NCBI GenBank assembly: GCA_973895155.1
Contig: OZ316897.1
Location: forward strand, 7,192,001-7,256,000
Direction: 5' to 3'
DNA length: 64,000 nt
Source of the DNA: Marsupella aquatica
Lineage: Eukaryota; Marchantiophyta
Made by a program: the position numbers and the translations under genes. Shown one piece after another: positions 22,803-34,867 of this stretch (its first letter is position 1; each line of letters opens with the position of its first letter). A model generated the notes under the pieces. It ran no database searches. It worked only from the letters and a program-made list of their open reading frames with translations, and was not told the origin of the DNA.

Positions 22803-23476
22803 TCCCTTGGAAAACAAATAGTTAAGTAACAACCATATAGTTATTGCACATGTCAATTCCCTCTGCCTTTAGCCTCCAGCAGGTAGACCTGTCAACAACG
22901 TGACCCAATACATTTAACGCCATGCAATTAATGATAAGTGGTACCCCTCAACGTTACATTTTTAAATGTTGTCTTTTGGATCAAGATTTGACATTATTTG
23001 TAACATATACGTCATCCAACGCATTAAATAAACATCATAAAACCCTAAGCAACGTAAGTTTACATCGTGGTGCTAGGTACTAGGGTTGACACCATGAAGG
23101 ACTACGTTAAGTTTCCATAAACCAAGTCTCTGGCGACGTTATTAATTTACTTGGATGTTAATCACAGGAAAAATTGAGCACATTCAATCCGCACGATAGT
23201 TACTCCAAATAAGATTCATGGATGTGTGTATTGCTGCACATAGACCAAATGGAGGAGTTACACAATAGCTATACCTCCTTTCTACTGCAAATCTAGCCTA
23301 CATGAGTCATGGTCATCCCTCTACAACCAACCTCCACACTGATGTTGATTAAGGAGTCCTTTCTCCAGACCAGTAGTACTCCTCGTCCGCTTTCCTCTTG
23401 TTGTACAAAGCACGCCTCTGGGTGGCATTCTAATTCTTCCGGACAATAGCTTCCTCGACCTGTAGCCTCTAAGCCT
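22803..23476. other. Non-coding flank with repeated ACGTTA motifs
   Basis: No gene seen. Short AACGTTA/GACGTTA and ACGTCATCCAA words recur between about 22900 and 23160 and again at 24160-24330, on either side of the minus-strand frame below, as in the subterminal region of a DNA transposon. Confidence 0.35.
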
Positions 23477-23933
23477 CTACCTTAGCTGCACAACCTTCCT
23501 TGTAATAAAAAATAGCAATGTCAAGTTCAGTGGGTGACAACTCACATTTAGGCAAGGTGGGAGGGTAGGCCTAACCATCGTCAATGTCATTGGGAAAATC
23601 TTCCAGACCACAATTATTGCTTGGATGCAAGAGGAAGTCTCTTGGGCCCAACTTCTTGTTGGCAAGAATGGAGCACTGAATCCACTGAGTAGAAATGAAT
23701 TGCACGGTTTCAGCAAAATGCAACATCAAGCCAGCATAGTCATTGAAATGCTCCACAACCCGTTTCCACGTATTTGCAATCAGGAAATCTGTCTGTGGGG
23801 TACCTAGCCTGTCAACAAGCACTCCACAACAAAAGAACCCCCAAACCATCTTCTCCTCCTCACCAAGCAGGAGGAAACAACAATGCCATTTGCAAAAAAC
23901 TTCCACACCATAGCTCAACACTTTGCCTCCCAC
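23477..23933 (-). pseudogene. Possible Myb/NAM-like protein of a DNA transposon
   Basis: A minus-strand frame (23933-23571, 120 aa, with a further open frame down to 23477) contains TPQTDFLIANTWKRVVEHFND, which has the spacing of the trihelix/Myb-like DNA-binding proteins encoded beside PIF/Harbinger transposases. No transposase is seen. ACGTTA-type words on both sides would suit a non-autonomous element of about 1.5 kb. The match is short and judged by eye. Confidence 0.3.
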
Positions 23934-24419
23934 CCTACAATTTCTCTCCTCTGGGTACCTTGGAAGTCTGCACTTGTGAGTTAACCTAGTGAGTTCATGA
24001 GTGAGCCTCCCTCCTATATAATTCTGTCTCTCCCCTTATCAAAGGACTTTACATCGTTCACTCCTACATACTTATTGTATGCCATGGCTACTTACTTCAT
24101 ATAGTCGCCCCAAGCACATAAACTCCACTATGTCTTCCCAAACAACGCCACCAAATACGTCATTTGTTAGGACACTCTTTACCAGTCCTAGAACATTGTT
24201 CCATAGTGAATGTTGTGTTGGACAAGGTTAACTACCCTGCGTCATCCAATATTAATATACCGTCTCTAAGGACGACGTTACCAACCCCTGCAGAATCTCC
24301 TCGGATATCCAACGGCCCTTTAACGTTGTCAAAGTAGTGTAGCAATGTATATCCCTCCGTTAATTCTACACATCATTTTTGGGTAGGTTAAACATGGTCC
24401 CGACATCTCAAAATGTAGT
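23934..24419. other. Unassigned spacer with ACGTTA motifs
   Basis: No coding sequence. Words such as GACGACGTTACC (24271) and TTAACGTTGTC (24320) mirror those at 22900-23160. Confidence 0.35.
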
Positions 24420-26384
24420 TTTGTATTAGTTTTGAGACTAGGATACCATCTACAAGAACTGTGTTGATATGCCAAGAGTCAATCCTTTGCACCAGTTTTG
24501 CTCATTCAAGAGTGGATGCTGATTGCAGTATTGGTTAGAGAGAAGAGTCCCACCTCAAATTTGTTCATAAACAAACTGGCACCAATGCCAGAGTAGTGGA
24601 GGAAGAAGAAGAGGCAATACACTCAAGAAACTTGTTTTGCAAGAACAACAGCTACTATTGACAAGAGAGAATGAGGTAGTGACTTTGGATATTGTGAGAA
24701 ATCCATGACGGTGGACTACTTGCAATAATCCATATGCCGGCATCACCCTAGTGGAGAGGAATATGACTGCAAAGAAGAGGCAGAAGCGTGAAGAGCAAAA
24801 TAATGGACTTGGAATCAAAAGACGGAAGCCATTGAAGCCAATAAATGCCAGCACCTTAGGTCTCCAACTTAGCACGTGCAAAAGACCTTGAAGTGGGAAA
24901 TCGGCCAGCAAAACAAAGGTAGTACTCCAAATTTGAGTTTGGGGGCTTTGCAAACATTGCACAGGCCAGGTTAATGTAGAAGACTACAATGATAACTACA
25001 TTGACCATGGGGAGAGGCCAGCGCCAAGTGTACAGACTTTGGGAGGATTTTGAAGGAGCTTTCTATCCATTTATTATGGACATCCAAAGTATCAGATCAA
25101 CCCAGAGTCCCCCCACCTGATATAGTGCCTTGGGAGTTTGACAAGATGAAGGATGCCAAGGCAAAACTACATGAGAAACTTGGGGAGTTGGAGGACAGGA
25201 AACCGGGAGCAAGAGAAGAACTTGTCAGGGGAGAATGGTTGGAGGAGATCTAGCAGCTTAGCAAGAAGTAGGTCGAGCCACTTACAAACTTTTATCGGGT
25301 TAGGGTAGAAGCTTGGGAAGGGAGTCCACGTTGGCACATGCCAGTCTCTCTTGGAAGGTCCAATTACGCCAGGAACCATGCTAGGGAGTATGGAGAGATA
25401 TATGTGTGTGTTGAGTATTGCTCTTAGTCTTGTGACTCTAGGGCTGACCGTAGTTAGGCTAACTTAGGGACTTAGTTAAGGTTAGCAATGATGCATGTTG
25501 TATATAACCAGGGCTGGTGCCAGCCCCTGGTGGATCTTCTGTTCATTGTTGGAGTGGAGCAAGAAAGAAGTAAAGGTCTCTTGCTTTCTCGTGGACGTAG
25601 CCTCAGTCGTGAGGTGAACCACGTACTTGTTGTGTCAACTACTTTGTATGGTGTTTACATGTGCATGGTGTCTTGGGACAAAGATTATCCCCAATAGTGT
25701 GGGCTCTTAGCTTTGGGGATTTTTGGAAATGAGTTGGAGTCTGGGCCTTTTTTCAAAAAGGAAATAGCAGACCAAGCTTGATTAGAGGAAGTGGTGACTT
25801 TGGAGAGGCTTAAAATGGAGGAAGTAATTGATAGGCTAAGGAAGATGGAAGCCAAAGACGCTAAAGCAAATAAAGACCAGTAGGCTCAAGATGAGCTACT
25901 GATCAGATATAGCAAGAGTTAGACAGGGCCACTCAACAACTTGACACTTGCAAGGAGGACAACTAGCATCTCAAAGAGAAGCTGACTAAGATTCAGGTGC
26001 AGTTAGCCGATAATAAGGACCTTCAGGATTGGGACGCACAACTTGAGGCACTCCAGGCTTCAAATCAGGACCAGCTGAACCCTGGGCTGAACCATTTCAA
26101 CCAGGCCTTGGCTGATGCCAAGAGAAAACATAAACTTTTGCTCGATTGCCAGGAGGCACTCAGAGAAAAGCATGACAATGAGAGTGCCAATTGGCTGGAC
26201 AAGACGGAAAGAAGGTTAAAGTTGGCAAGAGACAAGGCAAGGCAAATCTGGAACAGTTGAAGGCCAAAAAGGACTTGCCAAAAGTAGCAATGGACAAAAT
26301 GGAGTTTGTCGTCATGAAGGTCCTCAATGATGAATTGAAGGCAGCCAAGGAGGAGGTTCTTAAGCTTATAGACAAAATGGAGGA
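24420..26384 (+). pseudogene. Fossil ORF-bearing LTR, left part (5'-truncated)
   Basis: Decayed coding sequence runs parallel to the LTR-encoded coiled-coil protein and is closest to the copy on the minus strand at 30964-27606. Matching points are LGYHLQELC and SQSFAPVLLIQEW near 24440-24520, VVTLDIVRNP and NNPYAGI near 24680-24750, PPDIVPWEFDKMK near 25110, HMPVSLGRSNYA near 25350, LALGIFGNELESGPF near 25715, and EFVVMKVLNDELKAAKEEV near 26310. Several stops and frame changes are present. The start near 24420 is abrupt, with nothing of the N-terminal block before it. The copy is split at 25409 by a Copia solo LTR and at 26385 by a larger insertion, and resumes at 34868. Confidence 0.75.
25409..25696 (+). 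mobile_element. 288-bp solo LTR, Copia type
   Basis: It starts TGTTGAGTATTG and ends CCCCAATA (probably CAACA/CCAACA decayed by C to T), with a perfect 5-bp target duplication GTGTG at 25404-25408 and 25697-25701. It breaks the fossil coding sequence exactly between EYGEI and LLALGIF, which are adjacent in the related copies. TATATAA near 25500 is a candidate LTR promoter. The TGTTGAGTATTG start and short length fit Copia LTRs; strand is inferred from the TATA-like box. Confidence 0.8.
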
Positions 26385-26707
26385 TGTGACGGGGTCCCCG
26401 TCACTCAAAATCACGAATAATGGGTCGCAGAGTGTTGTGCAGTGTAAATAACCATTGTAAATAAGCCATTTTAAATTTATTTTTAGTTAATTCCGTCATT
26501 ATAGGTCGATGATGCCCCGGGGGACTTTATATTCTTTCTCTCATAATATTTCTAAGATTTGCGGCAACCTAAGCGGGCAAATATTTTGGGACCTTAAAAC
26601 TAGGGCCAGCCCTTTAGGACTTACCGTTTTGCTTGGGCTATTGTTGAGACCCCAATAGCAAAGTCTAAGGGGAGGAACTTTAATTTTTAGTGTTAAGGGG
26701 GTATAAG

Positions 26708-29700
26708 TGTGGCACATTTCCCAACACCTCGAACCCCAAGAACCATCCACCACCGGCAATAAACCCCTACTTATGGTCGGCTTATGGTGGTTTGGCTACC
26801 ATTCGGCTTGGAACCGCGATCTACTCTCGATCCACACTATGTTGGACCGATTCTTTCACTGGGCTTGCGAATTGTGCATTGCTGAGACACCTAATTCTCA
26901 ATTGACTTCATCGGGTATGTTTGTATTTCGCCCCCGGAATGTACCTCTACGGCTTAATCTTAAGCCGGCTGAAGGTTTTTCTCAGGCCGACTCAACCCAC
27001 ACTTTAACCAACAAAACACTCTCAATCCTCACTTTTCTCTCAGAGTTTGGTTTGGCAGTCTCCAATCAAGACAATGCAATCGTATAGCTTCACAGTATTG
27101 CTCTAACCGACTCAAATTGATCAAGCGACAAGTATCACAACACACAACGCCATGATTGCAAGAATCTGCGAACTAGGCAACAAGGCCAACTCAATTCAAA
27201 CAATTGCACAAAAATGGAAATTTGTGGTTTACTGATAATCCATGATCTAGATTTAGCCGAGAGCTTAATGCTAGCAATACTGACTTTACACTAGAGTCTT
27301 GACTAAGAAAAAGCCCCCTGAGCCACGCTGCCCAGGTTTTTATCCTTGCAGCGCATTCAGGGGAAAAGGCAGAAATCCTAACCACAACTCACGGCCTTCC
27401 ACCGCGATAACCCAACTAAAAAAAAACTATCACTTAAAAAACTTGACTAGCCCGGAACCTTGTGGGAACCGAGCATCTAATGCTACCTAAGCCGATTGGG
27501 CGCTACTTGCCCTGTCCCATCCTACAACGGCCGCGCCCTTCTGGCCCAAGCCCGTCTCCTACCGCCACGTCCTCCTTCCAACCGATGACTGGCCCTCCTT
27601 AATTGTCAGATGATTGGGGGTAAGCCTGAATCTTCCGACTCTGCGCCTTCTCCTGCCATCGGCTCCGGCTTGATCCCTTCGGCTTCCTTGACTTCGGGTT
27701 CTGGTTTGTCGGCCCTGGCATCGGCTGCGGCATCGGCATCCTCATGGGAAACGGCTTGGATAGCGTTGGCCTTCACTTCCTCAATCCAAGCCCGCTCTCC
27801 AATACGTTCTGTATTGATCTTCCACGGCTTCACATTCTGGTAGTCCATGGTGGCTGTACCGGTGTCTGAACCTGTTACCGCAGCTCCAAGTTCATCGGCA
27901 TTACTTATCTCCACCACGGTTGCCTTTGTAGCAACAGTCCCTTAAATATGGGCGGCCATACTCTCGACCTCTCTTGGCGTGGCTTTAAGAGGTACCCCAA
28001 AAGTACCTGCTGGCCCCATGAATGTTTTGGCCAGATCCGCAACCAACTGCATTGCCTTACCCCCAGTTACCCTTGACAATATAGATGTCGGCTTTGGCAC
28101 CTCAGTATTCCCGACGACCACGCCACTAGCGGGAGACCGTCTAGTTGGTGATCCGTGCCTGGCTTCGGCATACTTTCGCAACTTCTCTATTTGATTATCC
28201 GCACACCTCTGCAAGCCGATCATCTTGTCTTTGGCCTCCTCCAGCTCTTGGAATAAATCCTCAACCTCCTCATTAAGCCGGTGCACCTCCTCTTTGGCCG
28301 TCTTGACCTCCTCGTTTAAGATCTGCACAATCTCAAACTCCTGCTTATCCAAGGCGGCTTTCTGGGAATTGTTGATGCCTTCCAGCTTTGTGACCTCGTC
28401 CGTCCATGCCTGCTTTGTCTTGGTTAGCTCCTCTTGAAGCTCCTTGCGTATCTGTTGGACTCGGTTTAGGTGATCATTTGCTGCTGTGCAAATGGCGTCC
28501 TCATGCTTCTCACGCATGGCATCCAACCGGTCAAGTAACTTGTCATGCTTCCTTTGGGCTTCTGCCAAAGCCTTCTCGCTCTGGGTGGCCTGCTCCTTAG
28601 CCGTCTTTCTGAGCCTCTCGACTTGGCGATTTTGACCTTGCACCTCTACTTTTGAATCGGCTAACTCCAGCTCTACCTTCGTCAAGTTTTCTTTGATCTG
28701 CTGGTGATCCAATTGGTAGTTTTCCAATTGGTTGTTCGCCACTTCCAATTCCTGCTCCTTAGCCAAGAGATCTTGCTAAGTTGGTTGATCAAACTTCGTC
28801 TTAGCAACTTCGGCTTCCATGGAGCGAAGCCGAGCGATTACCTCTTCTTTTTTTAATCGCTCCAATGTCATTGCCTCCTCCAACCTTGTTTGGTCAGGCA
28901 TTTCCTTTCTAAGAAATGGTCCGGATTCTAACTCATTGCTGAAGATTTCTAAGGCTAGCAGTCCACACATGTCTCCATACTCCCTAGCCCGATCCCTGAC
29001 ATATTTTGACCTGCCAGGTGATACTGGCATCTGCCAACAAGGCCGTTTCTCCCAGGCTTCTGCCCGTAATTGATCGAAGTCAGTGAGAGGTTCGGCCTGC
29101 TTCTCACTAAGCCATCTTATTTCCTCCGGCCAATCACCGCCTGGTAGCTGCCGTTCCTGCATGTCATTTTGGGCCCTCCACTCGTCGAGTTTCTCAAACC
29201 TGCCTCGGCTTCTTTCATTCGGTCAAATTCCAATGGTGTCACGTCCGGTGGAGGAGACTCTGGGGTTTTCTGATCCTCCGGCTTGCCATAAAAGACTAAG
29301 GGAAGTCTTCTACAAAACCTTCCCAACGTTCTCACTCCCGGCACCGGTCTCTCCCCATGATCGACAGCTTCATTGTCGTAGTCATCCACATTAACCTGAC
29401 TACCAAGCATGTCGGCCTCTTCTGCAAAGCCCCCAATCTCCTCCTCTGAGTATTGTGGGGCTGCCACAGGTTGATTTACCTCCACCGGTTCCTCCACTCG
29501 GGCCCTGCTAGAAGCTCTAAGGACTGGCCTCTCCGGACTTCGGCCTCGGCTTCCATCTTTTGACTCCAAATCCATTTGCTCATCTCGTTTCTTTCTTTCT
29601 TCGGCAGTCATCTTCCTCTCTACCAGTTGAATACCTGCATATGGGTTATTACAAGTAGGCCGTCGCAGCGGATTTCTCACCACATCATATGTTACCACCT

Positions 29701-31315
29701 TTGGTTCCTTGAGAGGGGAATTCTCCCGTCCCTGGATTGCCTGTATTGCTGACCTCTTCTCTTGCCGCCTCTTGTTCAAGGGCTGCTCGTCCTCCTCCAC
29801 CACCTCAAGTGGTGCAGTGATCGGCATCTACTCCTATATAGGCAATACTGGTGCAAAAGACTGGCTTCTTGCATATCGGCAAAGTAATTGCAGATGGGAC
29901 CCTAGTCTGGATACCGCTCCTTCCCCAATGCTCTGCTTCTCTTCATTCAATGCCTTCTTCAACTGCATTAAGAGATAGTCGTTGTAGTCTCGGCTTGAAT
30001 CGATATTCTCCACCAAAAATACCTAGGCTTTGCCAATTTTTGCTCTTGGCAACGTACAATGCAACGTGACTCTCAGGAAATCAATCAGCTGCCCTATATG
30101 CGGGTTTGTACATTGATTCCTGGAGAACCCATTCTTAGTGGAAGGCCCTGGAAATGACCTGAACTGGTCATCCGGCAACGTCTTCCTCTGCTCCACCTTA
30201 GTCTTCCTTCCTGTTGGTAAAGCAAAGACGGCTTCGATAAACGCCGGTGTTAGTTTGAACACCTTTCCATACAGCAGCGTCGTGTTGGAAGAAGCCTCCC
30301 AGCATCCCACAAAGTCCAACAGATCCTCATCTGGTATCTCAATTAACCGCCATGGTAATCGGATGAATCCCTCTAAGCCGGTGTTGTTCATGTATCCCGA
30401 ATACTTGTTATCCTGGATAGCACAGAAGACCTCATCTTCTTCTCGTGCAAACTGCAGTTGTAAGTCGGCAGGTAGCCTATCCGCCCAACCCACCATAAAC
30501 TTATCCTCTACTGCCCTATCACGAACTGGCACGATTTCAGCCTTAGTCTGCCTCTCTGACCGGTTCCACTTAGCTGGTGTTGCAGATGCCGAACTACCCT
30601 TACGCTTCATCTCCTCTGTTCCTGAGAACTCTCCAAGAATGGCTTCCTTGCTCCAAGCCGAAGTGTGACCCTTCAACTCCCACACCGGCTGCCCAACGTT
30701 CTTAATCGCCTCCCTAATTCCAACGACTCGATTATGTTGGATCAACAATTTGTCAAGCTCGGCACTGGTGGGAGTCCATGCAAATTTCTCAAGGACCTCT
30801 TCCTTTCCCGCAAAAGCCGCCTTATGAATTCCCCATAACCGCGCGAGCTCTGCCCGCTCCCTTGCTGCTCGTTCCGGCTCGACGTCTTCGTAAGTTGGTA
30901 TGAGCTGCCGTGCTTCTTCAAGCAAACAACCCCAAAACTTAGCCGCTTGATTCACCGTGGTCATTCCAGCAAAAGAAAAAAGAGCTTGAGCAATTCCCTA
31001 ACCACCTCCCCCAATCAATCGGCAGCTGCTTCCACCTCCCTAGGTTGATCGAACAAGCAAATGAGCAATTGTACAGAGTGTCGGTCCCCTCCCTACGAAG
31101 CTGCCTCCTGATGGCTTACCCAATCAAGCCCAGATTAGGTCATAACCCTAATCCTACTTAATCGCAACCGTTGGATCCAATCCTATCACAATCTCCCTCG
31201 AACATGTTGCAATCGGCTTCGATCCTTATTCCTCCCTTATTCTATCTACCTAATCTTTATTTAGCCATTATTTTAGGCTTAACTAAGTACTTTGTGATCC
31301 TGGCAAGGCATCACA
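26708..31315 (-). mobile_element. Solo LTR (4.61 kb), minus strand, diverged copy of the first family
   Basis: On the minus strand it starts TGTGATGCCTTGCCAGG at 31315 and ends ...GTGCCACA at 26708. It is bordered by a perfect target duplication ATAAG (26703-26707 and 31316-31320). It is collinear with 4171-8890: the same opening, the same ORF start about 350 bp in, and near its end CCTTGGGGTT-type sequence matching the end of the other copies. It is clearly more diverged than 4171-8890 and 15689-20324 are from each other, so it is an older insertion or a different subfamily. Confidence 0.92.
27606..30964 (-). pseudogene. LTR-encoded coiled-coil protein (copy 3, decayed)
   Basis: Starts MTTVNQAAKFWGCLLEEA at 30964, parallel to MSNVNQAAHFWGCLFERA of copy 1. 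The mobile-domain-like region (FVGCWEASSNT, IEAVFALPTG, FRSFPGPSTKNGF), the conserved SRDYN segment, the GGDWPEEIRWLSEK block and a coiled coil at 28766-28150 follow in the same order. The C-terminal part differs from copy 1 and lacks the EAEAVGVA array. In-frame stops lie near 30023, 29828, 28770 and 27940, and there is one frame change near 29150. Conservation of the block order between diverged copies argues that the protein was under selection in the past. Confidence 0.85.
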
Positions 31316-31966
31316 ATAAGCAAAACAACGAGACCCCCTTGTAAAAAGAGAAAAACTGAGGAAGGAAAGGAATAACAGGGAGGAAGAAGGGGGAGGTTAA
31401 CTCCCCCAAAAGGTGCACTCGGGGCTATGGGAGGTCGTGAGCCGTTAAATCCTCCCGGGGGCAGGGCGTGCAGGTAGTCGGGGCGCATAAGAAAACTAGG
31501 GCGAGCTCCCTCCATAGGGAGGCAAGGTAGCCCTCCATAATGGGTTGTCATGGCAGGAGTGGCCGGGGCAGAGGCAGGATGGGCCGCGAGCCGGTGAGCC
31601 TGTGAGTGGGCAATGTAGGGATGGGCGCGAGCCGGGATGCGCATGGCAGTAGGTAGGGGAAGGAGTAAAGGAAGGGGTTAAATCCCCCAACAGGAGCAAG
31701 GGAGTTTAAGAGGGAGGCTTGGGTTTTTTTTCTCTCATATTTTTTTGTTCTTCTCTCCCTCTTGCTTTCTCCATTGCCGAAGCAACTTTGCCTTGGGAGC
31801 AATTTCTCCCATTTTTTTCTGAGCTCTCTCTTTCTCTCTTGCAACTCTTTTTTCTTTCCCAAGCTCTCTCTTGGGAGATTGTTGGAGCTCGGTGGTTCTT
31901 GTTATTCGGGCATCCTGGACGGGCATGTTGAGTGAAGCCGAGGGGAAGTAGAGTGGACTCAAGATC

Positions 31967-33978
31967 GTGGTACGGGGGCTATACGGGCCAGGAATTGTAT
32001 GGTGTGACGGGAATTGTGGTGATAGTAGAATTTTTTTAGTGTGGATGTGTGATCCACCTGAGTTCAGTACAGCCCGTATTTGTCAATACAAGGCTGCTTA
32101 CCGGGATTACATTGCCACACAAATTAGGGAGGAGGGAGAGAAACGACGGTCAGCAGCCATGAGTACCGGATCCGGAACGCCTAGCACTACGGTTGTATGG
32201 AAGGTTTTCCGTAGGGTGTACCCCCGCACTTCTGCCAAGGTGATGGAGGAGGGCAAGGAGATTTTTCAGGCTACAAGGCTCACCAACTTCATGGGTGTAG
32301 AGATTAGGATTCCTCCCAACAGGACTTGGGACATTGCCGCTGGATTGGAGTGCCGTATGGAGGGGATTTATTTTCATTGTAACAAGCAGTTGATCCCTCA
32401 CGTGGAGTTGGCCAAGCTCTTATTTCTCGATGACCAGGACTTCACGTTTAAGCCAGTAGAGCCACCTGGTGTTTTCACATTGGAGGAACTAGCTGAGGTG
32501 GTGAGGGACCCCATTTCTGTAACTACCATTCCCCTCTCAACGTTCAAGGATCCAGCGTACAAGGTGTTTGTGGCCAAGGTACACCAGCGGGTACTTGGTC
32601 GGGGGCAATCAGGGACGGTGAGTGGAGATCAGTTGGCTATTGCCAACGACATCAAGACTCACCCACGTCACACGTACGGATGGTGGTATTTCGGGATGAG
32701 GAAGTCATTGGCCATGGATCCTAAGAGTGTGAAGATGGGAGGAGGCATGTACTTGATGGGGTCTTTCCTATTGGCCAGGCGGGAAGGGCTTCTTCCCTCA
32801 TCGGGAATTGAAGGGGAAATGGTGCCACCTTTCACCACGGAAATACGGAGGATAGCCACCACCATATTAGGAAATCTGGTGAAGGGGCGACCGTCTGAGC
32901 CAATAGCCCAACCTACTACGGAAGATGACCCAGATGAGGATAGCGTTATGGAGTGTTGGAGTCACTTGTGGGGAACCCAGAGGAGTCTCTTGATTACAAT
33001 GTGCCCGAGGTGTACTTGGCCGAATTACGTGAGTTTTTGTGATGGAGTGCATGAGGGGCTTAAGTTGTGCCGAACATTGAAGGAGGCTATCAACCAAGCC
33101 CAGTCCAAGGTGGAAATGTTACAAGTAAGTAATCAAGCCTTGAAGGAGGTGGTCAAGGCAAAGGAGGTGGTGATTCAAGAGCAAGGGAAGTCACTCAAGG
33201 AGTCACATGTTCACTTTATACAGTTGGAAGGAGCCTTATCTACTAAGGCTAAGGAGGTGCTAGAGGTGGGAGTTTTGAGAGATGAATTGGCCAAGCTCAA
33301 GCGGGGCACTGGTGAGGTAGAGAGGCTCAAGAAGGAAGTTGTGGAGTTACAGGGTCAAGTTGGACTCCTTGAGACCAGGGCCAAGAGGAACTATATGTTG
33401 AGGCTGGGGAAGAGGAAGATCCCATGCCACCCTAGCCCTACCCTCTCCCCAGATTTGATCTCAAAAGCCATTGAGATGGTGGTAAGAGAAGTAACTCAAC
33501 GGTACGGACCAATGTTGGAAGTGGCCAAGAAGGAGAAGGAGAAGAGTAAGATGTTGGAGAAACAGTTGCGGGAGACCCGTAAGTCATCACGGGAAACCCA
33601 AGCTGGTCACGGTGCCAACATTTCATCACCCTCATCATTACCAGCGGAGGCTCCACCAAGTCACGGAATCACGATGCCAGGGATGCCACCCTGATCCGTA
33701 AACCCGGGGACTCCTCTGGCTACCGGCCAAGTCTTACCTTTGCAGTTGCAGGAGGTGAAGAGGTTGCTTTATGGAAGGACACTATTAGCCAGGGTTATGT
33801 GAAGGCTTGGCAAGCCTTGGCTGCATTGAGGAGGCGGAGCACTTCCGGTCAGACTCCCGCACGGACTCCCCCGGTACGGCAGGTTAGGAGTGATGCCTCC
33901 CCTTCTGAGGAAAGCGGTGGAGGTGAGGATTCCAGGGGGTGGAGCCCTGGTTCAGTAAGTGAGTCCGGTGAAGACTAG
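31967..33978 (+). pseudogene. LTR-encoded coiled-coil protein, second family
   Basis: A frame of 575 aa (31967-33694; first ATG 32045, better-placed ATG 32159) is followed by a shifted frame coding a Ser/Pro/acidic tail ending SESGED at 33978, so one frameshift near 33700-33800 is likely. The N-terminal half (VWKVFRRVYPRTSAK, THPRHTYGWWYFGMRK) resembles gag-like or plant-mobile-domain ORFs of plant retroelements. 33060-33560 is a long coiled coil (Lys/Glu-rich heptads). It shares architecture with the first-family LTR ORF but no clear sequence similarity by eye. Function unknown. It lies inside a segment with LTR-like ends and no pol. Confidence 0.6.
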
Positions 33979-34867
33979 TGAGGGCTACCCCGTTATTTCC
34001 TTTAGTGAGTAGTTGGAGTAATTCCCAGTTTCAAACTAGTGTAGGGCCCTTGCTTTTCATGCACTACGGATTGGATGATAGTACCAGCGAAGGCACTGTT
34101 GGTACCATAGTGGGCTAGGGTTTTTCACATCGTGTGTGTGCCGCGCGCTTTAGGTTAATTTATCTCTTAGATGTTTTTGGCGGCACCACTAGGGTGCCGC
34201 CGTTGTTGCCACTTTGTGAGGGGTGCTTTGGTGTTTTTTTTCAGTATTTAGGGGGGAGCCCCGTAGTGAGACTGAGAGGGGGGGAACTCAGTCTACTGTT
34301 GGTTTTAGGGAAGTTAGCTCATAGCCAGAAGGGGAAATCGAGCCAGAGTAGTGAGGTAGAGGTGTAGCGCTTGCCCCAGTGAGGCAGGAGTTGGGCAGAC
34401 AGCAGGAGGCCGGGTTGTCCTTGCAATGTGTTACCACTTTTTGCCAAAAGATATGGATTTGGTTTGATTCCTCAAGTTTTGGTGTGGCGTTATCTTTTCC
34501 GGCTCACGATTGTGTTCTTTCCCCAAGAAGTGTCTAAGGAGTCCTTGCACGGATTGGTCAACCATGTGAGTAGGGGGGTGGTGACAACACTCCACCAGCG
34601 ACCAGCAGGAGTGTGTGTGTGGCGTAGTCCATGGGACTTGATCAAAAGCAGAGCGGCTAGTCGATAGACTTGATCAAAAATTACATTTCCGGGAGCGGAA
34701 ATAAACATACTCATCCTACATGGAATAGAATCCTAATAGCGTCCCTCCACGTTCCCGTCATACGATAACAAACAATTTTAGTAGGAGTAAATACGTATTT
34801 GTCGTGTAAATTGTTTGATAAGCAAGTGACATAAGTGTGGTCCTTGTTTTTACCCTGTTATAGAGGA

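Larger units (their letters stand above)
26385..34862 (+). mobile_element. LTR (3.87 kb without nested insert) of a second ORF-bearing family
   Basis: It starts TGTGACGGGG at 26385 and ends CCCTGTTATA at 34862. The end equals CCCCGTCACA after three C-to-T changes, so the termini were inverted repeats ending in CA. The 5-bp target duplication is GAGGA (26380-26384 and 34863-34867), and the interrupted coding sequence resumes in frame across it. Removing the nested solo LTR and one ATAAG (26708-31320) leaves 3865 bp. It contains no gag-pol but has a 575-aa coiled-coil ORF (31967-33694), the same plan as the first family, so I read it as a solo LTR. A non-autonomous DNA element with a 5-bp duplication is the alternative. 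Confidence 0.7.

Noticed and set aside
26385-26707. The left arm of the second-family LTR read as part of the minus-strand solo LTR
   Set aside because: The solo LTR has its own end at 26708 with ATAAG duplications on both sides, so 26385-26707 belongs to the element it entered.
31316-31350. A polypurine tract next to the minus-strand LTR, which would make it a 3' LTR of a full element
   Set aside because: No purine run precedes the LTR start on the minus strand, and matching ATAAG duplications show it is a solo LTR.
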